The notes under the pieces are model-generated. The model did not search any database, was not told the DNA's origin, and saw only the letters and a program-made list of their open reading frames with translations. Source: Methanospirillum sp. (GTDB lineage Archaea > Halobacteriota > Methanomicrobia > Methanomicrobiales > Methanospirillaceae). From it: 5,571 nt of DNA. Shown piece after piece: positions 1 through 3,898 of the stretch (the first letter of the stretch is position 1; the number at the start of each line of letters is the position of its first letter). The position numbers were made by a program, and so were the translations under genes. The DNA is taken from assembly GCA_028679485.1 (NCBI GenBank), contig JAJRBL010000015.1, positions 1 through 5,571 on the forward strand, given 5' to 3'.

Positions 1-222
1 ATAGTATCCTTTTGCCATAAAACTCAGAGAATCCTCATTCTCCAGGTTGAAAAACATAATGTGAACGTGGTTCCCGGTTTCCCTGTTCTTCTCGTCCTTG
101 ATGTATGGGAACATGCGTATTATCTGGACTATAAGAATGATCGTGCAAAATTTGTTGAGTCTTTTTGGAATATTGTCAACTGGGATATGGTTGAAAGCCG
201 ATTTAACATGCTAAAAAAATGA
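1..222 (+). CDS. sod: Superoxide dismutase (Fe/Mn type), C-terminal part; 5' end outside window
   Basis: The frame is open from base 1 to TGA at 220-222 and gives the last 73 residues of an iron/manganese superoxide dismutase, normally about 200 residues. The enzyme converts superoxide to oxygen and hydrogen peroxide in the cytoplasm. The hallmark [13 protein letters not shown] is at fragment residues 34-46: Asp34 and His38 correspond to the last two metal ligands, and the other two lie upstream of the window. The preceding QVEKHN stretch and the following [12 protein letters not shown] helix are also typical. It heads a run of redox genes on the same strand, with 55 nt to the next start. Whether the metal is Fe, Mn or either cannot be read from this part. 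Family assignment is firm; the symbol is generic. Confidence 0.93.
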   Translation: MVSFCHKTQRILILQVEKHNVNVVPGFPVLLVLDVWEHAYYLDYKNDRAKFVESFWNIVNWDMVESRFNMLKK

Positions 223-277
223 GAAGGAATCCTGAAGAATGTCTCGGTTATAAAAAGGTGAACATAAGGTGAGTAAT

Positions 278-493
278 ATGAGTGGACAAAAATTTTATAA
301 AGCAGGAGAAAAAGTCGGCCCTGGAAAATATGTCTGTGTTGATTGTGGTAAGGAATATATAATGACTGATTCGGAACAGGATCTCCGTCACTGCCCTTCC
401 TGTTCCTGTGAAATGTATGACTGTTTTCCGATCACTCATATCAGACCGGATATAAAAACTCCTGAAGATGTGAACAGACCCCCGGAACAATAA
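278..493 (+). CDS. Small zinc-ribbon protein (two CxxC motifs)
   Basis: A 71-residue protein with a zinc-ribbon (rubredoxin-like) metal site: C20-x2-C23 in CVDCGKEY and C39-x2-C42 in CPSCSC, with extra cysteines at 44 and 49. The N-terminus (KFYKAGEKVGPGKYVC) resembles small archaeal and bacterial zinc-ribbon proteins whose function is unknown. The tetracysteine site suggests Zn or Fe binding, and the neighbours suggest a redox or stress role (inference). I chose ATG 278 because AGGTGA at 267-272 is a very good ribosome binding site 5 nt upstream. An in-frame GTG at 269 would add three residues and has its own AGGTGA at 256-261, so the start is ambiguous. There is no membrane segment or signal peptide. 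Confidence 0.8.
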   Translation: MSGQKFYKAGEKVGPGKYVCVDCGKEYIMTDSEQDLRHCPSCSCEMYDCFPITHIRPDIKTPEDVNRPPEQ

Positions 494-567
494 GCAGCAT
501 ATATCATACCAATCCTGGTAGATTACGATATCGTTTTATGAATATCCCCAGTTAGGGAGGAGTTAAA

Positions 568-693
568 ATGGTTAATGTATCAAAAGAAGGACAAGTTTAT
601 GAATGTGAGATATGTGGAAATGTGGTAAAGATTCTTGAGGTTGGTGGCGGAGAGTTGATCTGCTGTGGTGAACCGATGGTTCTGCGTGAGTGA
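568..693 (+). CDS. dsr: Desulforedoxin (stand-alone desulfoferrodoxin N-terminal-type domain)
   Basis: A 41-residue protein. Cysteines at 13, 16, 32 and 33 have the C-x2-C ... CC spacing of desulforedoxin, which binds one Fe in a distorted FeCys4 site; the known Desulfovibrio protein is of nearly the same size and works as a homodimer. The stretches [20 protein letters not shown] and CCGEPMV match family signatures. The superoxide-reductase domain of desulfoferrodoxin is absent, so this is an electron carrier rather than a reductase by itself. A strong ribosome binding site (GGGAGG, 555-560) lies 7 nt before ATG. The next gene starts 3 nt after its stop, so the two are almost surely co-translated. 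Position beside superoxide dismutase and a rubrerythrin-like protein fits a role in reactive-oxygen detoxification. The dsr symbol is the older name for this protein and should not be confused with the sulfite reductase dsr genes. Confidence 0.92.
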   Translation: MVNVSKEGQVYECEICGNVVKILEVGGGELICCGEPMVLRE

Positions 694-696
694 AAG

Positions 697-1041
697 ATGA
701 CAGAAGGAATGGATATTTTAGAGGAGAAAATCGGAAAAGTTCCTCATATTTTTAAAAAACTTGCGGGAACAGATCCGAATCTCCATGAGATGATCCTGAA
801 GCTTGATCAGTATATCTGGGATGATGGAGTTATTTCCCGAAAAACCAAGAAATTGATTGCCATCGCAATCGCAACATCTATGCGGGACCAGCATGCAATT
901 AAAGCCCAGATGGCAGGTGCAAGGAGTCTGGGAGTTACGAAAGATGAGGTTGAAGAAGCTCTCAGAGTTGCATACCTGCTTGCCGGGATGCCAGCCTATG
1001 TCAATGGAAAGATCGTGGAAGAAGAGGTCATGGAGGGGTAA
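697..1041 (+). CDS. Carboxymuconolactone decarboxylase (CMD) family protein lacking cysteines
   Basis: A 114-residue, all-helical protein of the CMD/AhpD-like family. Visible family features are IGKVPHIF (12-19), the KTKKLIAIAIATSMRDQHAIKAQ core helix (about 49-71), ARSLGVTKDEVEEALRVAYLLAG (75-97) and a C-terminal helix. Many relatives carry C-x2-C-x3-H in the core helix for peroxidase-related disulphide chemistry. By eye those positions are Met62, Gln65 and Lys69 here, and the protein has no cysteine at all, so AhpD-type thiol chemistry is not possible. It starts 3 nt after the desulforedoxin stop, with GTGAG (686-690) inside the end of that gene as the likely ribosome site. An internal ATG at 709 is a weaker start, because its purine run directly abuts it. 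Activity is unknown; an oxidative-stress role is inferred from context only. Confidence 0.88.
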   Translation: MTEGMDILEEKIGKVPHIFKKLAGTDPNLHEMILKLDQYIWDDGVISRKTKKLIAIAIATSMRDQHAIKAQMAGARSLGVTKDEVEEALRVAYLLAGMPAYVNGKIVEEEVMEG

Positions 1042-1065
1042 TTTAAGATAGAGTCTGAATCTAGA

Positions 1066-1110
1066 AACCCGGTCCCCTGTTCCGGACTTAAAACCGGCAT
1101 CCGGGGGGGC
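1066..1110 (+). other. GC-rich, CCGG-studded spacer segment
   Basis: Within the 120-nt gap between the CMD gene and the ferritin-like gene, a short GC-rich patch stands out from AT-rich surroundings. CCGG occurs at 1069, 1082, 1094 and 1101, and a run of seven G is at 1103-1109. The best pairing is CCCGG (1068-1072) with CCGGG (1101-1105), enclosing smaller CCGG pairings. This could be a terminator-like or leader RNA structure, but the stems are short and there is no following T-tract. Confidence 0.25.
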
Positions 1111-1128
1111 ACAGATTGTAAGAAATGC

Positions 1129-1144
1129 TCCTATCAAGATAGGA
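1129..1144 (+). promoter_or_regulatory. Perfect 7+7 dyad just upstream of the ferritin-like gene
   Basis: TCCTATC-AA-GATAGGA is a perfect 7-bp inverted repeat with a 2-nt centre, ending 17 nt before ATG 1162. The ribosome site (GGATGAC near 1150-1156) lies directly after it. It could be a protein-binding operator, or an RNA hairpin (6 bp with a CAAG loop) influencing ribosome access. No regulator is identified. Confidence 0.35.
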
Positions 1145-1161
1145 AATCAGGATGACAAACC

Positions 1162-1617
1162 ATGAAAATTGATGAATTTAGAAAAATATTATTGAGTGCT
1201 ATCGACAAAGAAGTTGAGTCGTACACATTTTATACGGCCGCTTCTCAACGGGTTAACGATAAAGATCTTAAAACTGTCTTTAAGGAGTTAGCTGATGAGG
1301 AAACAATGCACCGCAAGACCTTGCAGGCATATCTTACCGGTAACAAGACAGAACTCAAGTTTGATCCGGTAAAAGATTACCATATCTCTGATACATTCGA
1401 AAACCCTCCCCTGACCACTGAGATGAAGCCCCTTGAGGGTCTAAAACTCGCAATTAAGAAAGAAGAAGAAGCAAAACAGATGTATGAAAAATTTGCTGCA
1501 GCAAGTCTTGATATAGAACAGAAGAAAGTCTTCGAAAATCTTGCCAATATGGAGTCAGGCCATAAAGCACGCCTCGAGGGGTTTTATAATAATACTGCTT
1601 TCGCAGAAGCCTGGTAA
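1162..1617 (+). CDS. Rubrerythrin-like ferritin-family diiron protein (no rubredoxin domain)
   Basis: A 151-residue four-helix-bundle protein with a complete set of diiron ligand motifs in two repeats. Helix 1 is AIDKEVESYTFY, likely ligand Glu17; helix 2 is ELADEETMH, Glu47-x2-His50; helix 3 is KKEEEAKQMY, likely Glu101; helix 4 is LANMESGHK, Glu131-x2-His134. Ligand assignment is by eye from the E-x6-Y and ExxH patterns of the rubrerythrin/COG1633 group. Classical rubrerythrins add a C-terminal rubredoxin domain of about 40 residues; this protein stops after helix 4, so electrons would have to come from a separate carrier, possibly the nearby desulforedoxin (inference). The likely reaction is peroxide reduction, with iron handling as an alternative. 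ATG 1162 is preceded by a GGATGA-like site. The 120-nt upstream gap with a dyad suggests its own promoter. Confidence 0.9.
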   Translation: MKIDEFRKILLSAIDKEVESYTFYTAASQRVNDKDLKTVFKELADEETMHRKTLQAYLTGNKTELKFDPVKDYHISDTFENPPLTTEMKPLEGLKLAIKKEEEAKQMYEKFAAASLDIEQKKVFENLANMESGHKARLEGFYNNTAFAEAW

Positions 1618-1652
1618 TCTCCATATCAGCAATCTTTTTGCTTATCTTGTTA

Positions 1653-1689
1653 ATGCATTTTTTTTCAAAATTTGTTTTAAAAAATGCAT
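1653..1689 (+). terminator. A/T-rich hairpin after the ferritin-like gene, possible bidirectional terminator
   Basis: ATGCATTTTTT (1653-1663) and AAAAAATGCAT (1679-1689) form a perfect 11-bp inverted repeat. The 15-nt loop contains a further small pairing, CAAA (1666-1669) with TTTG (1671-1674). It starts 35 nt after the stop of the ferritin-like gene. Archaeal termination relies mainly on T-runs, and the eight T at 1658-1665 would serve that on the + strand. A regulatory dyad for the following ORF is an alternative. Confidence 0.5.
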
Positions 1690-1754
1690 AGAACCCAAAC
1701 ACGTATTGTTTCTCACAGTTACACAATCATATTTGTGATGAGGAGTTTTAAGAC

Positions 1755-1913
1755 ATGAAAAACACTGCGTTCTATAACAACAAAGAGGCTGATCTGATAT
1801 GGTACAGAAAAGCCTGGCAGAGAAGAAATAAGGTCCCCCTTATATTTCTGGAAAATTATAGAGAATTTCAGGTCATACCTAATAACAGGTATGTAAACCT
1901 TAAATTAGCCTAA
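1755..1913 (+). CDS. Small hypothetical protein (52 residues), unrecognised
   Basis: An ORF of 52 codons from ATG 1755 to TAA 1911-1913, with a good ribosome site (GAGGAG ending at 1745, 9 nt before the ATG). The product is basic and aromatic-rich (for example IWYRKAWQRRNKVPLIF) with no cysteines, no signal peptide and no family motif I recognise. The stop is in the same frame as the P-type ATPase remnant that begins six bases later, so the two might once have been parts of one reading frame. However, the sequence does not resemble an ATPase N-terminus. It may be a real small protein or the 5' end of a gene destroyed by rearrangement. Confidence 0.4.
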   Translation: MKNTAFYNNKEADLIWYRKAWQRRNKVPLIFLENYREFQVIPNNRYVNLKLA

Positions 1914-1919
1914 CCAGAT

Positions 1920-2075
1920 ATGACATGGACTCTTGTTCGTATCGTCTGGGGCTATGCACTGGTGTTCTTCTTTATTAATGACCAGATTAAGGTAAGATTA
2001 TTCAGAAAGATCCACCCCTTTTCATCAGTGGGTAAATCATTGCTACCAATGAATCAAGGAGTTGTCAGAATATGA
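1920..2075 (+). pseudogene. C-terminal remnant of a plasma-membrane-type H+-ATPase (P-type ATPase)
   Basis: The frame from 1920 to TGA 2073-2075 encodes 51 residues whose first part, LVRIVWGYALVFFFINDQIKV, looks like the last membrane helix and terminal tail of P-III proton ATPases. These typically end with a WGYALxWFxINDxVK-like segment. A full enzyme has about 800 residues and pumps protons using an Asp-phosphate intermediate; all catalytic parts are missing here. No clear ribosome site precedes ATG 1920, and an in-frame TAA lies just upstream at 1911-1913. The last 20 residues (from about SSVGKS) do not look like a membrane protein tail and may be read-through into unrelated DNA. Its TGA overlaps the ATG of the phosphofructokinase remnant. 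Recognition is by eye from a short segment. Confidence 0.55.
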
Positions 2076-2293
2076 AAACAATCGGTATCCTGACCGGGGG
2101 AGGTGATTGTCCAGGTATCAACGCGGTGATTCGTGCGGTTGTACGAGCCGGAGTAAAATATGATTATGAAACCATTGGTATCCGGAACGGGTGGCAGGGG
2201 CTCATCGATGACGATATCGAACCGCTTGATAATTCTCTGGTTCTGATTCATTCCTGGATGAATCAAGACCCCTGTGATAATGAAGAGTCTTAA
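2072..2293 (+). pseudogene. pfkA: 6-phosphofructokinase, truncated 5' remnant
   Basis: An ORF of 73 codons. Residues 1-53 are an excellent match to the N-terminus of bacterial-type (PFK-A family, ATP- or PPi-dependent) 6-phosphofructokinase: MKTIGILTGGGDCPGINAV carries the nucleotide/phosphate-binding glycine loop, followed by RNGWQGLIDDDIEPL. After about residue 54 the similarity ends abruptly and a stop follows, whereas the family is usually 320-360 residues. The later catalytic and fructose-6-phosphate-binding segments are not seen in any nearby frame, so the 3' four-fifths has been lost rather than frameshifted. ATG 2072 is preceded by AAGGAG (2056-2061) at a 10-nt spacing, so it may still be translated. 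The catalytic Asp and Arg residues are absent, so no enzyme activity is expected. Confidence 0.8.
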
Positions 2294-2525
2294 GGATCAG
2301 TAATAATCCAGACAAAGATGATAGAATTTTGTTCTCATGTCAAGTTTTGAAACAAAATTTGTAATCACCGGAAGAGAAAAAGGGTAATCTGAAATTTCCC
2401 CTGTCTGTTTGCTTTACTGAATTCACTCACCAGAATATTCTTTCTTATTATCATGAGTAAAAAAGAGACTGAGTAAAAAAATATAACTATGAGAAAACCA
2501 TCAATTCTGCATAAGGGAGTTGGGT
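2294..2525. other. AT-rich stretch without a convincing gene
   Basis: Between the phosphofructokinase remnant and the short ORF ahead of the YHS gene I see no reading frame with family similarity in either strand. It contains the hairpin at 2325-2359 and an 11-nt direct repeat, TGAGTAAAAAA, at 2454-2464 and 2470-2480 (period 16). In-frame stops are dense, as expected for non-coding or decayed DNA. Confidence 0.5.
2325..2359 (+). terminator. Hairpin downstream of the phosphofructokinase remnant
   Basis: AATTTTGTT (2325-2333) pairs perfectly with AACAAAATT (2351-2359) across a 17-nt loop. It lies 31 nt after the stop. It could be a leftover terminator or a regulatory dyad. There is no long T-run immediately after it, so terminator function is uncertain. 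Confidence 0.3.
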
Positions 2526-2600
2526 ATGAACAGTTTCCATCTCTTTGCTCTTTATGAAGAATCGGAAGACCGTATCTGGAGGAATAATCGTGGCAATTGA
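2526..2600 (+). CDS. Possible 24-codon upstream ORF overlapping the YHS gene start
   Basis: ATG 2526 follows a good ribosome site (GGGAG, 2515-2519, 6-nt spacing) and opens a 24-codon frame (MNSFHLFALYEESEDRIWRN...) ending with TGA 2598-2600, eight bases beyond the GTG start codon of the YHS gene in a different frame. The overlap could couple translation of the two, or this may be a relic. No similarity is recognised. Low confidence as a real peptide. Confidence 0.22.
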   Translation: MNSFHLFALYEESEDRIWRNNRGN

Positions 2601-2733
2601 TCCTATTTGTAAAATGGACGTGGATGAAAAGACTATAAAATTTACGAGTGAATTTAAAGGAAAGAAGTATTTTTTCTGTGCTCCTGGCTGCAAAAAAATA
2701 TTTGATGCAGAACCGGAGAAATTTACTTCATAA
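2590..2733 (+). CDS. YHS-domain metal-binding protein
   Basis: A 47-residue protein consisting of a single YHS domain, a TRASH-like metal-binding fold found alone or attached to heavy-metal P-type ATPases. DPICKMDVD (4-12) gives the first Cys (Cys7), and KKYFFCAPGCKKIFDAEPEKF (25-45) gives Cys30 and Cys34 with the usual aromatic run and closing PEKF. The three cysteines are expected to bind a metal such as Cu or Fe. GTG 2590 is the best start: GGAGGA at 2578-2583 lies 6 nt before it and family members begin close to DPVC. An upstream in-frame ATG at 2545 would add 15 residues without a ribosome site or domain similarity. Whether it serves as a metal chaperone, sensor or storage protein cannot be told; no metal ATPase is intact nearby. 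Confidence 0.87.
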   Translation: MAIDPICKMDVDEKTIKFTSEFKGKKYFFCAPGCKKIFDAEPEKFTS

Positions 2734-2826
2734 TATCCTTTTAGATTCGGTTCATCGTATGGGTAGGTGATGGAGAGATCTGCCCCCGGACCAAAACCCC
2801 GGATATCACAATTGAATATCAAAATA

Positions 2827-2855
2827 GTTCTATAATTTCTCGTGAATTATACAAC
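2827..2855 (+). promoter_or_regulatory. Dyad at the putative promoter of the molybdate/tungstate operon
   Basis: GTTCTATAATT (2827-2837) and AATTATACAAC (2845-2855) are inverted copies around a 7-nt spacer, pairing at 10 of 11 positions (one C/C mismatch). The right half contains a TATA-like element (TTATACAA, 2847-2854), about 40 nt before the first ATG of the binding-protein gene, which suits an archaeal promoter with a short leader. The architecture (AT-rich arms, short spacer) recalls bacterial ModE operators, which repress molybdate-uptake operons when Mo or W is plentiful. The link to ModE is inference, as no regulator gene is in view. Confidence 0.45.
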
Positions 2856-2893
2856 CCTCCGAATGCTTTTTTTATCAGTCTGCCAAACTAAAT

Positions 2894-3763
2894 ATGATAA
2901 TAATGCGGGTAAAGTTAAATGGGTATATTGTCCTCCTCCTCGTGAGCCTTGCCTTCGCGGGATTTCTCATTCCCGGGGTAATGGCTGCAGGTAATGCAAC
3001 TCCCTCTGCAAGCCCGGGCGGGAATGTCTCGATTGATGACCTGATAGCCAAGAACCCCGATGCCCTCCTCATCTATTCCGGAGCCGGGCTGAAAAAGCCG
3101 ATGCAGGCAATGGGTTCGGCATTCACGAATGAAACAGGTATTCCGGTTGTATTCAATTTCCAGGGGTCAGGAGCACTTCTGACCCAGATGGATATCACCC
3201 ACAAGGGAGACATCTTCGTGCCGGGCGGAACTGCGGATTACAAGAATGCGAAGGAGAAAGATCTGGTGGGAGAACCAGAGTACCTTGCGTACCATGTCCC
3301 GATGATCGCGGTCCAGAAAGGCAACCCGAAGAATATTACAACCATTGAAGACTTTGCCAAACCAGGGCTGAAACTCGGCCTTGGCGACATCAAGGCGACG
3401 GCAATCGGCGCAGCAGGGGACAAACTCTTCAAAAAACTTGGAATTGATGGAGACGTGGAGAAGAACGTGGTGGTCAGGGCTGCAACCATCAATGAACTGG
3501 TAACCGCCCTCAATGCAGGTTCAATAGAAGCCTCTCTTCTCACGAAAGACCAGATCGATGAGAAGACCATGGATGCGATCGAACTCAGGGATGTGAACGA
3601 TTATGTCCTTATCGTACCGATTAGTGTCACTACCTTCTCCAGGCAGCCTGAAAAATCCCAGAAGTTCGTTGACTTTGCTGCTTCCGATGCCGGGAAAGCA
3701 TTCTTCAAAAAGTTCGGATTCCCCGTCTATCCTGATGAAGAATATCAGGACGTCCAGCCGTAA
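2894..3763 (+). CDS. modA: Molybdate/tungstate ABC transporter, substrate-binding protein
   Basis: A 289-residue secreted or membrane-anchored binding protein that captures oxyanions outside the cell and delivers them to the permease encoded next. Residues 1-32 form a signal peptide: a charged start (MRVKLNG), a hydrophobic stretch (about 11-28), and a likely cleavage near VMAAG with no lipobox cysteine. A low-complexity Ala/Ser/Pro/Gly/Asn linker (32-44) follows. The mature part is a ModA-type fold: LLIYSGAGLKKPM (58-70), NFQGSGALL (88-96), GDIFVPGG (105-112), AVQKGNPKNI (139-148) and LGLGDIKATAIG (161-172). The Ser/Gly loops are those that hydrogen-bond the oxyanion in the family. Tungstate versus molybdate preference cannot be read. 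ATG 2903 is an equally plausible start, giving a more usual signal peptide; neither has a clear ribosome site, so the mRNA may be short-leadered. Confidence 0.9.
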   Translation: MIIMRVKLNGYIVLLLVSLAFAGFLIPGVMAAGNATPSASPGGNVSIDDLIAKNPDALLIYSGAGLKKPMQAMGSAFTNETGIPVVFNFQGSGALLTQMDITHKGDIFVPGGTADYKNAKEKDLVGEPEYLAYHVPMIAVQKGNPKNITTIEDFAKPGLKLGLGDIKATAIGAAGDKLFKKLGIDGDVEKNVVVRAATINELVTALNAGSIEASLLTKDQIDEKTMDAIELRDVNDYVLIVPISVTTFSRQPEKSQKFVDFAASDAGKAFFKKFGFPVYPDEEYQDVQP

Positions 3764-3791
3764 AGCATCTCCTGATCCTTTCATTTTTGGA

Positions 3792-3823
3792 ATGGTCTTT
3801 CTTCTTTTGTGAAGAGAAACCAT
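3792..3823 (+). promoter_or_regulatory. Strong hairpin in the modA-modB intergenic gap
   Basis: ATGGTCTTTCTTC (3792-3804) pairs with GAAGAGAAACCAT (3811-3823) across a 6-nt loop: 11 Watson-Crick pairs, one T-G pair and one mismatch. It begins 29 nt after the stop of the binding-protein gene within a 135-nt gap. A T-run (3784-3788) lies before rather than after it. It could be an mRNA-stabilising 3' structure or a partial terminator that keeps the binding protein more abundant than the membrane parts (inference). Confidence 0.5.
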
Positions 3824-3898
3824 CGGATCGTTGATACCTGACCGGATACATCAACTGCCAGGGTACCATCATCCCTAACAGGGGAGAATCATACACGA

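Noticed and set aside
507..520. Small stem TACCA-ATCC-TGGTA after the zinc-ribbon gene
   Set aside because: Only 5 bp, with no T-tract; too weak to call a terminator.
525..534. 10-bp palindrome ACGATATCGT before the desulforedoxin gene
   Set aside because: Perfect palindromes of this size are expected by chance a few times in a window of this length; nothing else supports an operator.
857..1051. 64-residue + strand frame inside the CMD gene
   Set aside because: It is a shifted frame wholly overlapping a gene with clear family similarity.
718..1137. 139-residue minus-strand open frame opposite the CMD gene
   Set aside because: It covers a recognisable + strand gene and shows no domain of its own; Cys/His richness arises from the complementary codons.
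2545..2589. ATG 2545 as the start of the YHS protein
   Set aside because: The added 15 residues are not part of the domain and there is no ribosome site, whereas GTG 2590 has GGAGGA 6 nt upstream.
2487..2822. 111-residue minus-strand open frame across the YHS gene
   Set aside because: The + strand YHS domain explains the sequence, and the minus product has no recognisable motif or good ribosome site evident.
3830..3855. Second inverted repeat GTTGAT/ATCAAC in the modA-modB gap
   Set aside because: 6 bp with a 14-nt loop is not significant next to the much stronger hairpin at 3792-3823.
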